Source: Hyphomicrobiales bacterium
GTDB taxonomy: Bacteria > Pseudomonadota > Alphaproteobacteria > Rhizobiales > Rhizobiaceae
Assembly: GCA_900470965.1 (NCBI GenBank)
Contig: UCCS01000098.1
Coordinates: 5,121-47,422, forward strand
Direction of reading: 5' to 3'
Length of the DNA stretch: 42,302 nt
A model generated the notes under the pieces. The model saw only the letters and a program-made list of their open reading frames with translations. It did not search any database and was not told the DNA's origin. A program made the position numbers and the translations under genes. Below, one piece after another: positions 23,032 through 30,416 of the stretch (its first letter is position 1; the number at the start of each line of letters is the position of its first letter).

Positions 23032-23490
23032 ATGAGCTACAACCCCAATCCGCTTTATGCCGCACCGGAGGACTGGCGCGCCTATAGTGGTGTGCTCAGC
23101 CGTCGCGTCTTCGCATTCATCCTCGATTACATCATTATCGCCCTGCTCTGCATTCCGGCAGCGATCGTGGTGTTCTTCCTCGGGATCGTCACCTTCGGGC
23201 TCGGCTTTATTCTTTTCCCGGCCCTGTACGTCATCGTCGCGGGCATCTACTTCGGCCTGGGTGTCGGCGGTCCGTTACAGGCCTCGCTCGGCATGCGCGC
23301 GATGGGTATCGCGATCGTGCGCGTCGACGGACGTCAGATGGACTTCTTCATGGCGATCGCGCATCTGGCGCTGTTCTGGATCCTGAACTCGGTGTTGACG
23401 CCGCTGATTCTGCTGGTTGGCCTGTTCACAGAGCGCTCGCGCCTGCTGCACGATTTCCTCGTCGGCACGGCTACGGTCCGCACCAGCTGA
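23032..23490 (+). CDS. RDD-domain membrane protein
   Basis: A 152-residue membrane protein of the RDD family with the founding motif 'SRRVFAFILDYIII' (residues 23-36), which holds the Arg and Asp-type residues. Three further hydrophobic segments follow (about 40-58, 60-77 and 108-128). 'GGPLQASLGMRAMGIAIVR' and 'RSRLLHDFLVGT' are typical RDD signatures. Members have been proposed as transporters or sodium/proton exchangers, but the substrate here is unknown. AAGGGAGATAT provides a strong ribosome site. It lies between hemB and bpt in the same direction. Confidence 0.9.
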   Translation: MSYNPNPLYAAPEDWRAYSGVLSRRVFAFILDYIIIALLCIPAAIVVFFLGIVTFGLGFILFPALYVIVAGIYFGLGVGGPLQASLGMRAMGIAIVRVDGRQMDFFMAIAHLALFWILNSVLTPLILLVGLFTERSRLLHDFLVGTATVRTS

Positions 23491-23564
23491 TTCCTTCCCG
23501 GCGGGGGACGAAATAAAGTCTCCGGCCGCCCTTTGCCGGCCACAAAAGGGCGCCATATCCAAGA

Positions 23565-23601
23565 AATCGAATATTCGATTGCGCGGCACTGAATGCCGCG
23601 C
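23565..23601. repeat. Adjacent palindrome and hairpin downstream of the RDD gene
   Basis: A perfect 16-bp palindrome AATCGAATATTCGATT (23565-23580) is followed immediately by a second stem-loop, GCGCGGCA (23581-23588) pairing with 23594-23601 around CTGAA. A six-T run comes eight bases later. The second hairpin could be a weak rightward terminator of the RDD gene. Confidence 0.55.
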
Positions 23602-23603
23602 TG

Positions 23604-23632
23604 TTGACGTTTTTTATTCTTGCGTCATGCTG
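23604..23632 (+). promoter_or_regulatory. Possible promoter for bpt
   Basis: TTGACG (23604-23609) is a good -35 box, spaced 17 bp from ATGCTG, a poor -10. It lies about 45 bp upstream of bpt. Confidence 0.3.
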
Positions 23633-23673
23633 TCTGAAATGACAGGCGCCCCGAAAGGAAATCTCCGCAAGAG

Positions 23674-24450
23674 ATGAATACGCAGACCACGCCATCCCCT
23701 CAGTTTTATCTGACGGCTCCGGCTACCTGTCCGTATCTGCCGCATGAGATGGAGCGTAAGGTCTTCACCCATCTCGTCGGCCCCCGAGCGGCGGAGATGA
23801 ACGATATCCTGACCCAGGGTGGCTTCCGCCGTTCGCAGAACATCGCCTACCGCCCCGCCTGCGAGGCCTGTCGCGCCTGTGTGTCCGTGCGCATCCTGGC
23901 GCAGGAGTTCGAACCCACCAAATCGATGAAGCGGGTGCTGGCGAGCAATTCCGATATCATCGCCACGGAATTTCCGGCCCAGCCATCGAGCGAGCAATAT
24001 TCCCTCTTCCGCCGTTACCTCGACTATCGCCACCAGCAGGGCGGCATGTCCGATATGACCGTGCTCGATTATGCGATCATGGTGGAAGATACGCATGTGA
24101 ACACCAAGATCATCGAATACCGCCGGCGCGAGGAAGGCTCCGGGCTGGAAACGCGGCCGAAGGGCGAGTTGCTCGCCGCCGCACTGACCGACACGATGAG
24201 CGACGGGCTCTCCATGGTCTATTCCTACTTCAATCCCGATCTGGACCGGCGCTCGCTCGGCACCTTCATGATCCTCGATCATGTGCGCCGCACGAGAGCG
24301 CTCGGCCTGCCGCATGTCTATCTCGGCTACTGGGTTCAAGGATCGCGGAAGATGGACTACAAGACACGCTTCCAGCCGCAGGAACATCTGACGCCGCGCG
24401 GCTGGGAACGCTTCGATCCCTCTTCCCTCCAGGACGATCCGCAGGACTGA
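23674..24450 (+). CDS. bpt: Aspartate/glutamate leucyltransferase (arginyl-tRNA-protein transferase family)
   Basis: Bpt attaches leucine from leucyl-tRNA to proteins with N-terminal Asp or Glu, marking them for ClpS/ClpAP degradation. The 258-residue protein has the family cysteines: Cys19 in 'PATCPYLP' and the triplet Cys63, Cys66, Cys69 in 'YRPACEACRACVSVR'. Later motifs are 'EQYSLFRRYLDYRHQQGGM' and 'VYLGYWVQGSRKMDYKTRF', the acyltransferase core. The length is usual for the bacterial type. Its TGA overlaps the ATG of the downstream EamA gene by one base, so the two are translationally coupled, with no obvious functional link. Confidence 0.93.
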   Translation: MNTQTTPSPQFYLTAPATCPYLPHEMERKVFTHLVGPRAAEMNDILTQGGFRRSQNIAYRPACEACRACVSVRILAQEFEPTKSMKRVLASNSDIIATEFPAQPSSEQYSLFRRYLDYRHQQGGMSDMTVLDYAIMVEDTHVNTKIIEYRRREEGSGLETRPKGELLAAALTDTMSDGLSMVYSYFNPDLDRRSLGTFMILDHVRRTRALGLPHVYLGYWVQGSRKMDYKTRFQPQEHLTPRGWERFDPSSLQDDPQD

Positions 24451-25328
24451 TGCCCCTTCCCCACCTTTCCGATCATCGGAAAGGCCTGCTGCTGACGGCA
24501 GTCGGCGGGCTGGCGCTTTCCATGGACATTCCGCTCGTTCGCCTCGCCGATGGCGAGATTTGGTCGATCCTCACCGCGCGGAGCGTGGCGACGGTTCTTG
24601 CCACGTTCGTCATCCTGATTGCGATGCGCCTTTTCTCCGGCAGATGGCCGCTGCTCGTTCCGGGTCGTCCCGGTCTACTGGCCGGGTTCCTATACGGCCT
24701 CTCTTCCGTGACTTTCGTATTGGCAGTCTTCAACACGGCTACCGCCAATGTTGTCTTCATCGTCGCCTTCAACCCGATGTTCGGGGCGTTGCTGTCCTGG
24801 CTGTTTCTCAAGGAGAAGCCGCAACCGGTAACTTTGATCACCATGCTGTTCATGATTTTCGGCGTCGGGCTGATCGTGCGCGAGGGACTTTCGAGCGGCC
24901 ATGTCTTCGGCGACGCAATGGCACTTTTGAGCGCGCTGGTGCTTGCCGCCGCCATCACTGTCGGGCGGGCCTCGCGCCGGGAGATGGGTTTCGTTCCGCT
25001 GCTTGCCGCACTCTTGCCAGCTGCACTCGGCCTGGCGCAGGTCCTGCCTTCGGGACTCTCAATCACGCATCCCGGCTGGATCGTCTTCAACGGCGCCATC
25101 ATGATGCCGGTCGCCTTCTGGTGCCTGGCGACGGGACCGCGTTTCCTCTCGGCGCCCGAAGTCGGCATGTTCTACCTGCTGGAAACGGTACTCGCGCCGA
25201 TCTGGGTCTGGCTAATCTTCGCTGAGACACCCGCCACGATGACGCTCGTCGGTGGTGCGATACTCGTTGCGGCGATTGCTGCCCATTCCGTCTGGATGGC
25301 GAGAGGCAAGAGCGTTCAGGCCGCTTGA
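24450..25328 (+). CDS. EamA/DMT-family transporter
   Basis: A 292-residue drug/metabolite-type transporter with about ten membrane helices in two EamA repeats. The first repeat begins 'GLLLTAVGGLALSMDIPLVR' and includes 'VVFIVAFNPMFGALLSWLFL' before 'KEKP', the conserved end of an EamA repeat. The second ends near 'FYLLETVLAPIWVWLIFAE'. The substrate cannot be deduced. The ATG overlaps the bpt stop (TGATG). The stop codon overlaps the predicted promoter of the following toxin-antitoxin pair. Confidence 0.88.
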   Translation: MPLPHLSDHRKGLLLTAVGGLALSMDIPLVRLADGEIWSILTARSVATVLATFVILIAMRLFSGRWPLLVPGRPGLLAGFLYGLSSVTFVLAVFNTATANVVFIVAFNPMFGALLSWLFLKEKPQPVTLITMLFMIFGVGLIVREGLSSGHVFGDAMALLSALVLAAAITVGRASRREMGFVPLLAALLPAALGLAQVLPSGLSITHPGWIVFNGAIMMPVAFWCLATGPRFLSAPEVGMFYLLETVLAPIWVWLIFAETPATMTLVGGAILVAAIAAHSVWMARGKSVQAA

Positions 25329-25363
25329 TCGGCGAGTGATTATGACCTATTTTCTGTTATAAC
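25325..25363 (+). promoter_or_regulatory. Promoter and possible operator of the toxin-antitoxin pair
   Basis: TTGATC (25325-25330), 17 bp, then TATTTT (25348-25353) forms a reasonable sigma-70 promoter. The 8-bp palindrome GTTATAAC (25356-25363) follows directly and could be an autoregulatory site for the antitoxin. The region is clearly AT-rich against its surroundings. Confidence 0.5.
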
Positions 25364-25385
25364 CTTGTTGCCACAGGAAGCATCT

Positions 25386-25607
25386 ATGAACGTCACCATC
25401 CGCAAAATCGGCAATTCGGAAGGGGTCATCATTCCGAAGGAAGTTCTGGACCGTTTCGGCTTGAAGGCTGGGGATTCCTTTGAGCTTCAGACCGAGGGCG
25501 GGACGCTCTACCTCACGCCCGTTGATGAAGATATTTCAGAAGAGCTTAATGCAGCCCGCCTGTTCATGGAAAAATATAAGGTCGCTCTCAAGAAGCTCGC
25601 GGAATAA
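25386..25607 (+). CDS. AbrB/MazE-type antitoxin
   Basis: A 73-residue antitoxin with a SpoVT/AbrB-like swapped-hairpin DNA-binding domain: 'MNVTIRKIGNSEGVIIPKEV' at the N-terminus, then 'FGLKAGDSFELQTEGGTLYL'. The C-terminal half is a helix 'LNAARLFMEKYKVALKKLAE', probably the toxin-binding segment. The ATG at 25386 has AGGAAG at good spacing; a TTG seven codons earlier is less likely. Its stop overlaps the toxin ATG by one base (TAATG), the usual coupling of such pairs. It should repress its own promoter, possibly through the palindrome at 25356-25363. Confidence 0.92.
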   Translation: MNVTIRKIGNSEGVIIPKEVLDRFGLKAGDSFELQTEGGTLYLTPVDEDISEELNAARLFMEKYKVALKKLAE

Positions 25608-25996
25608 TGGCTTTTAAGTTTCTGAGCCGGCGGCTTGTCGAGCAGATGCATGCAATGCAGATCGAACGCTTCGGCGGCCTCGCCGGCCTTCGGGATGAAG
25701 GTTCGCTGGAATCCGCACTCGGACGCCCGATCAACAAGGCAAACTACGGGTGCGATGACGTCATCGAACTGGCCGCCGCATATCTCTTCGGACTAGGACG
25801 CAATCACGCCTTTCTTGACGGAAACAAACGGATCGCCATTGTCAGCTGCGGTGTTTTTCTGCTTCGGCACGGTCATTCGATAGAAACCTCCGATGCGCTC
25901 CTCTACACCTTCGCCATGGGGATCGCGACGGGCGAAATCGACGAGGACGGAGCGACGCGCTTCCTGCGCGATCACACGATCCCGCTCATGCCATAG
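25607..25996 (+). CDS. doc: Doc-type (death on curing) Fic-fold toxin
   Basis: A 129-residue Doc-family toxin. The active-site loop 'HAFLDGNKR' (67-75) matches HxFx(D/N)GNKR, with His67 as the catalytic base. In phage P1, Doc phosphorylates elongation factor EF-Tu and stops translation. 'GLRDEGSLESALGRP' (27-41) and 'ELAAAYLFGLGRNHAF' are also family segments. It is immediately downstream of an AbrB-type antitoxin rather than the Phd antitoxin of P1, a combination found in chromosomal modules. Its 3' end overlaps the convergent SRPBCC gene by 11 bp. The gene appears intact. Confidence 0.93.
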   Translation: MAFKFLSRRLVEQMHAMQIERFGGLAGLRDEGSLESALGRPINKANYGCDDVIELAAAYLFGLGRNHAFLDGNKRIAIVSCGVFLLRHGHSIETSDALLYTFAMGIATGEIDEDGATRFLRDHTIPLMP

Positions 25997-26480
25997 CGCC
26001 GGCGGACTGGCCTGCTTCGGGATTCGATCGTTTCGAACCAGCGGAAAGCTCCAGTTCCCGATCCAGCCCTTGGACGATATGCGTCCAGCCCTGGCGAGTC
26101 TTTTCCTCGTATTCCGCCCATTCCGCGCACATTTCATGCGTGACGGTGAGGCGGCTGCCGCTGCCGAGCGGTTCGATATCAATTTCGACGCGATCGCAAT
26201 TGTGGTCGTGCTCCTCGACCGAAAAGCAGAAGACGATGTGTCTGGGGCGCTTCAACTCCAGGAATACGCCGTGATGAAAGGCGTCGCCGGTCGGGCGGCG
26301 GTCGACGATGATGAAACGGCCGCCGACGCGCGGCTCGATATCGGCGCGGATGACATGGCCGTCGTCGGTCGCGAATAAGAAGCGGCGGGCGATTTCGGGA
26401 TTGAGCCAGGCATCATAAATCGTGGCGGGCGGCGCCCTGTAGCTGTGGGCGACATGCAGTTTGATGGTATTGGCGGGCAT
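25986..26480 (-). CDS. SRPBCC (AHSA1-like) ligand-binding domain protein
   Basis: A 164-residue START/SRPBCC-fold protein of the AHSA1 subgroup. The opening 'AHSYRAPPATIYDAWLNPEI' is followed by 'EPRVGGRFIIVDRRP' and 'EIDIEPLGSGSRLTVTHEM', and the C-terminal helix contains 'TRQGWTHIVQGLDREL'. Such proteins bind hydrophobic ligands or modulate toxicity; no specific ligand can be named. The ATG at 26480 follows GGAGGA, which lies inside a short tandem repeat. In some genomes these genes pair with ArsR regulators, but none is adjacent here. The 3' end overlaps the Doc gene by 11 bp. Confidence 0.88.
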   Translation of the reverse strand: MPANTIKLHVAHSYRAPPATIYDAWLNPEIARRFLFATDDGHVIRADIEPRVGGRFIIVDRRPTGDAFHHGVFLELKRPRHIVFCFSVEEHDHNCDRVEIDIEPLGSGSRLTVTHEMCAEWAEYEEKTRQGWTHIVQGLDRELELSAGSKRSNPEAGQSAGAMA

Positions 26481-26487
26481 CGGCGTT

Positions 26488-26527
26488 CCTCCGTTGGTGG
26501 GCCTCCGTTGTTGGGGCCTCCATTGTT
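26488..26527. repeat. Short tandem repeat upstream of the SRPBCC gene
   Basis: Three imperfect copies of a 14-15 base unit (CCTCCGTTGTTGGG type) at 26488-26501, 26502-26516 and 26517-26527. The first copy contains the ribosome site of the SRPBCC gene on the opposite strand. Confidence 0.7.
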
Positions 26528-26547
26528 CGTGCGCTCCCAAGCGCACG
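26528..26547. repeat. Small perfect hairpin
   Basis: CGTGCGCT (26528-26535) pairs perfectly with 26540-26547 around a CCCA loop, in the leader of the SRPBCC gene. There is no T-run, so it is not a standard terminator. Confidence 0.5.
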
Positions 26548-26635
26548 GCTTATGGCCATCCCGCCCGCCCGCGGAACGACACTGCCCTTCTTGTTGGCCC
26601 TTCTTTTTGGTGACAGGACAGAGATAGAGGAATTG

Positions 26636-26656
26636 CTCCGCCCGCCAAGGGCGGAG
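26636..26656 (-). terminator. Stem-loop after parC
   Basis: CTCCGCCC (26636-26643) pairs perfectly with 26649-26656, about 20 bp beyond the parC stop codon. The tail is not T-rich, so termination may be weak or rely on other factors. Confidence 0.5.
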
Positions 26657-26672
26657 TCTCAAAATTCCGGGA

Positions 26673-28928
26673 TCAGCCGGCGAATTTACCGCTGCGCGGG
26701 AAGCCCTTCGGCACGGTGCGGCCGGCGGTGGCGCGGTCGGCCAGCCATTCGGCAAGCTCGTCCTTGTTCTTCGTGAAGGTGCGGCCGGCGCTGTCTTCCC
26801 AGCTCAGGCCATCGGTAATGGCAAAGCAGCGAACGTCGGAAATGCCGCCATCCTTGTAGCGCTGCAGGCGTACGCCCTTGCCACGCGTCATTTCCGGCAC
26901 TTGGCTCAGCGGGAAGACCAGCATCTTGCGGTTCTCGCCGACGACGGCGACATGATCGCCGGTCACGGGCACGAGAAGCTTTGTTTCGTGCGGCATGGAG
27001 ACGTTCATGATCTGCTTGCCCTTGCGGGTATTGGCGACCATTTCCGTTTCCGGAACCACGAAACCATTTCCTTCCGTGGAGACGATCAGCATCTTGCGTG
27101 TCGCATCGTGGACGAAAGCGGTCAGCACGTCCTGATCGTTTTCCATGTCGATCATGATGCGCAGCGGTTCGCCGTGGCCGCGGCCGCCGGGCAGCTTGTC
27201 GCCGCCAAGCGTGAAGACCTTGCCACCGGTCGTGACGATCAGGATCTTGTCCGTCGTCTGCGCAGGGAAGGCCACCTTCAGGCCGTCGCCTTCCTTGAAG
27301 GTCAGCGCCGAAGTATCGGAGATGTGGCCCTTCAGAGCGCGGATCCAGCCCTTATCCGAGACGACGACGGTGATCGGTTCCTTCTCGATCATCGCGTGCT
27401 GGATGGCTTCCTCGTCGGCGTCAGGAGCTTCGGCAAATTGCGTGCGGCGACGGCCGACCTCTGTGGCCTTGGCGAATTTCTTCTTCACCTCGCCGATTTC
27501 CCAGGCAACCGTCTGCCACTGCTTGTCGTCGGACGCGAGCAGCGCTTCGATCTCGCCCTTTTCTTTGGTGAGCTCGTCGTGTTCCTTGCGGATCTCGAAT
27601 TCTTCGAGCTTGCGCAGAGCGCGCAGCCGCATGTTGAGGATCGCCTCGACCTGATTGTCCGTCAGGTCCCAGCGCGCCATCATGACGGGCTTCGGCTCAT
27701 CCTCCTCGCGGATGATGCGGATCACCTCATCGATGTTGAGATAGGCAATCAGCAAGCCGCCGAGGATTTCGAGGCGCCTGTCGATGGCGGCAAGACGGAA
27801 GCGCGAGCGGCGCTGAAGAACGTCGCGACGGTGCGCCAGCCACTCCTTCAGCACTTCGTTCAGCGCCATGACGCGCGGGATCACGCCCATCGACAGGACG
27901 TTCATGTTCAGCGGGAAGCGGCTTTCCAGTTCCGTCAGCTTGAACATGGATTCCATGAGGATGGTCGGATCGACCGTGCGGCTCTTCGGCACCAGGACGA
28001 CGCGGATATCCTCGGCCGATTCGTCCCTGATGTCTTCCAGCAGCGGCAGCTTGCGGGCGATCAGGAGCTCGGCGATCTTTTCGATCAGCCGCGATTTCTG
28101 CACCTGGAAGGGAATTTCGGTGATGATGATCTGGTAGCCGCCGCGGCCGAGATCTTCCGTTTCCCACTTTGCACGCACGCGAAAACCGCCGCGGCCGGTG
28201 CGGTAGCTCTCGATGATGCTCTCTTTATTATCGATGATGATGCCGCCCGTCGGAAAATCCGGGCCGGGAATGAATTCGACGAGCTTCTCGATGGTGGCAT
28301 CGGGATGCTTGATCAGATGCAGCGCGGCGTCGCAGACCTCGTGTACATTGTGCGAGGGAATGGACGTCGCCATGCCGACTGCGATGCCCGAAGAACCGTT
28401 CGCCAGGAGGTTCGGGAAGGCGCCGGGAAGAACGATCGGCTCGGAATTGGATTCGTCGTAGGTGTCGCGGAAATCGACGGCATCCTGATCGATGCCTTCG
28501 AGCAGCAGCTCGGAGACCGCGGTCATCTTCGATTCGGTGTATCGCATGGCGGCGGGACTGTCGCCGTCGATATTGCCGAAGTTGCCCTGCCCGTTCACCA
28601 GCGTGTAACGCTGCGAAAAGTCCTGCGCCAGACGCGCCAGCGCGTCATAGATCGACTGGTCGCCGTGCGGGTGATAGTTACCCATCACTTCGCCGACGAT
28701 CTTTGCACATTTCCTGAAAGCCGCAGTCGGCCGCAGGCCCATGTCGTGCATCGCATAGACGATGCGGCGATGAACCGGCTTCAGGCCGTCACGCACATCC
28801 GGCAGTGCGCGATGCATGATGGTCGACAGCGCATAGCGAAGGTAGCGCTCTTCGAGCGCCGCCTTCAGGTCGACCGGTTGAATATTGTCGCCGTCTCCGC
28901 CAGAAGGCGGTAAAATCTCTTGTCCCAT
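26673..28928 (-). CDS. parC: DNA topoisomerase IV subunit A
   Basis: ParC is the DNA-cleaving subunit of topoisomerase IV, which decatenates daughter chromosomes with ParE. The 751-residue protein has the active-site Tyr130 in 'DGDSPAAMRYTESKM' after the helix-turn-helix 'DGLKPVHRRIVYAM'. The quinolone-determining segment reads 'GNYHPHGDQSIYDALARL' (83-100), with Gln91 at the serine position and Asp95 at the acidic position. A coiled-coil arm follows, then a C-terminal beta-propeller with repeats. Length and motif order separate it from GyrA, which is longer and has the GyrA box. It is divergent from a secreted-protein gene across about 230 bp, with no evident parE nearby. Confidence 0.95.
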   Translation of the reverse strand: MGQEILPPSGGDGDNIQPVDLKAALEERYLRYALSTIMHRALPDVRDGLKPVHRRIVYAMHDMGLRPTAAFRKCAKIVGEVMGNYHPHGDQSIYDALARLAQDFSQRYTLVNGQGNFGNIDGDSPAAMRYTESKMTAVSELLLEGIDQDAVDFRDTYDESNSEPIVLPGAFPNLLANGSSGIAVGMATSIPSHNVHEVCDAALHLIKHPDATIEKLVEFIPGPDFPTGGIIIDNKESIIESYRTGRGGFRVRAKWETEDLGRGGYQIIITEIPFQVQKSRLIEKIAELLIARKLPLLEDIRDESAEDIRVVLVPKSRTVDPTILMESMFKLTELESRFPLNMNVLSMGVIPRVMALNEVLKEWLAHRRDVLQRRSRFRLAAIDRRLEILGGLLIAYLNIDEVIRIIREEDEPKPVMMARWDLTDNQVEAILNMRLRALRKLEEFEIRKEHDELTKEKGEIEALLASDDKQWQTVAWEIGEVKKKFAKATEVGRRRTQFAEAPDADEEAIQHAMIEKEPITVVVSDKGWIRALKGHISDTSALTFKEGDGLKVAFPAQTTDKILIVTTGGKVFTLGGDKLPGGRGHGEPLRIMIDMENDQDVLTAFVHDATRKMLIVSTEGNGFVVPETEMVANTRKGKQIMNVSMPHETKLLVPVTGDHVAVVGENRKMLVFPLSQVPEMTRGKGVRLQRYKDGGISDVRCFAITDGLSWEDSAGRTFTKNKDELAEWLADRATAGRTVPKGFPRSGKFAG

Positions 28929-29157
28929 AGAACCCTGACTAACTCAGAAGTACCTGTGGGGCAAGGAATCCAGGCATTCCGGCTGTGGATGACGTCTTCC
29001 AGCTGACATGAAAGACGGGAAAAGTATCGCCCGAATTTGGACTTTGTTTGCCGAGCCCTTCAACAGAAATTTAGGGGTCTGCAAAATATAAAGCCGGACC
29101 GTTCCGCAGTCGTTTCATTGCAATATTCAACGGCACACACCACCAGGGGACTTTCTC

Positions 29158-30348
29158 ATGACCTTTTACCGCACAACGCAGCTGATGCTGTCGAGCGCAG
29201 CCCTTCTTTCGTTCGCCGGTTCTGCGTTCGCGCTGGACGGCCAGGACCTCCTGAAGAAGATCAATGCCGCCTACAGCCAGCAGGGCGGGATGATCGTCGC
29301 CTCGGATGGCATCGATATCGACGGCACGACCGTCACCCTCAAGAACCTCAGCATCAAGCCGGCTGGCGGCGAACCGGTCTCCATCGGCGAGGTCACGCTG
29401 TCAGGCGTGGAAGAGCAGGATGATGGCAGCTACTATATCGAAGGGGCCGCTTTCCCCGACATCAACTCGTCCAAGGACGGCGTGACCGTGAGCGCACAGG
29501 AGCTGACGCTCGGCGGCATCTCCGTTCCCGCCCAACCCGGCGACACTATTGACTCCATGTTCTTCGCCGAGAGCGCCCATACCGGTGCGATCAAGGTCGT
29601 CAAGGATGGTACGGAGGTGTTCTCGGTGCTCCAAAGCGACATGAACGCAACGTTGCGCGAAGATGAATCCGGCTTCGATTTTGACGGCGCGTTCAAGAGC
29701 ATGAAGGCCGATCTCAGCCAGGCCGGAGACACTCCGGACAGCAAGGAAGCGATCGAGAAGCTGGCGCTTCAGCACCTCCAGGGTGACATCACCATGAAGG
29801 GCGCCTGGGATATCGAGCCCGGCACGATCGATCTCTCCGAGATTTCCTTCGACGTCACCAATGTCGGCAAGCTGAACTTCGGCCTCAAAATCTCCGGCTA
29901 CACGATCGCCTTCATGAAGTCGATGCAGGACGCAATCAAGCAGTCGGAAGCCAATCCGAACAAGGAAGAAGCACAGCAGGCGCTTGGCCTTGCCATGCTC
30001 GGCCTTGCCCAGCAGCTGACATTCGATTCCGCTCAGATTCGCTTCGAGGATGCATCGATCACCAAGCGCGCACTGGATTACGCCGGTTCGAAGCAGAACG
30101 TTTCGGGCCAGCAGATGGCGGATTCGCTGAAGGCCATGACGCCGATCATGCTCGCTCAGCTCAACATTCCGGAACTGCAGAATGCGATTTCGGCTGCCGT
30201 CAGCACCTTCCTCGACAATCCGAAGAGCCTGACCGTCAAGGCCACGCCGGACAAGCCGGTCGCCTTCCCGATGATTGTCGGCGCTGCCATGGGTGCACCG
30301 AACACGGTGCCGCAGATGCTCGGCGTGAAGGTTTCAGCGAACGACTAA
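29158..30348 (+). CDS. Secreted rhizobial protein of unknown function
   Basis: A 396-residue protein with a Sec signal ('MLSSAALLSFAGSAFA', cut near residue 25). The mature protein shows repeated short strands such as 'VSIGEVTLSGVEEQDDGSYY' and 'WDIEPGTIDLSEISFDVTNV', then a helical part with 'KQSEANPNKEEAQQALGLAM', and ends 'NTVPQMLGVKVSAND'. The layout of strand repeats then helices recalls large periplasmic beta proteins, but no named domain is assigned with confidence. No cysteine follows the signal cleavage site, so it is not a lipoprotein. AGGGGA lies upstream of the ATG, and a strong terminator follows the stop. Confidence 0.75.
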   Translation: MTFYRTTQLMLSSAALLSFAGSAFALDGQDLLKKINAAYSQQGGMIVASDGIDIDGTTVTLKNLSIKPAGGEPVSIGEVTLSGVEEQDDGSYYIEGAAFPDINSSKDGVTVSAQELTLGGISVPAQPGDTIDSMFFAESAHTGAIKVVKDGTEVFSVLQSDMNATLREDESGFDFDGAFKSMKADLSQAGDTPDSKEAIEKLALQHLQGDITMKGAWDIEPGTIDLSEISFDVTNVGKLNFGLKISGYTIAFMKSMQDAIKQSEANPNKEEAQQALGLAMLGLAQQLTFDSAQIRFEDASITKRALDYAGSKQNVSGQQMADSLKAMTPIMLAQLNIPELQNAISAAVSTFLDNPKSLTVKATPDKPVAFPMIVGAAMGAPNTVPQMLGVKVSAND

Positions 30349-30364
30349 GTTCGTTTCGATCTAG

Positions 30365-30399
30365 AAAAAAGCCCGGCGATTATCTTGCCGGGCTTTTTT
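30365..30399. terminator. Bidirectional rho-independent terminator
   Basis: A 13-bp perfect stem (30365-30377 with 30387-30399) flanked by an A6 run on one side and a T6 run on the other. It ends both the rightward secreted-protein gene and the leftward aspS transcript, whose stop is 18 bp away. Confidence 0.95.
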
Positions 30400-30416
30400 G
30401 TTGAGTGACGTCTGCC

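Noticed and set aside
26901..28913. 670-codon open frame opposite parC
   Set aside because: Its length follows from high GC and the codon bias of parC; it has no family motifs and parC on the other strand is unmistakable.
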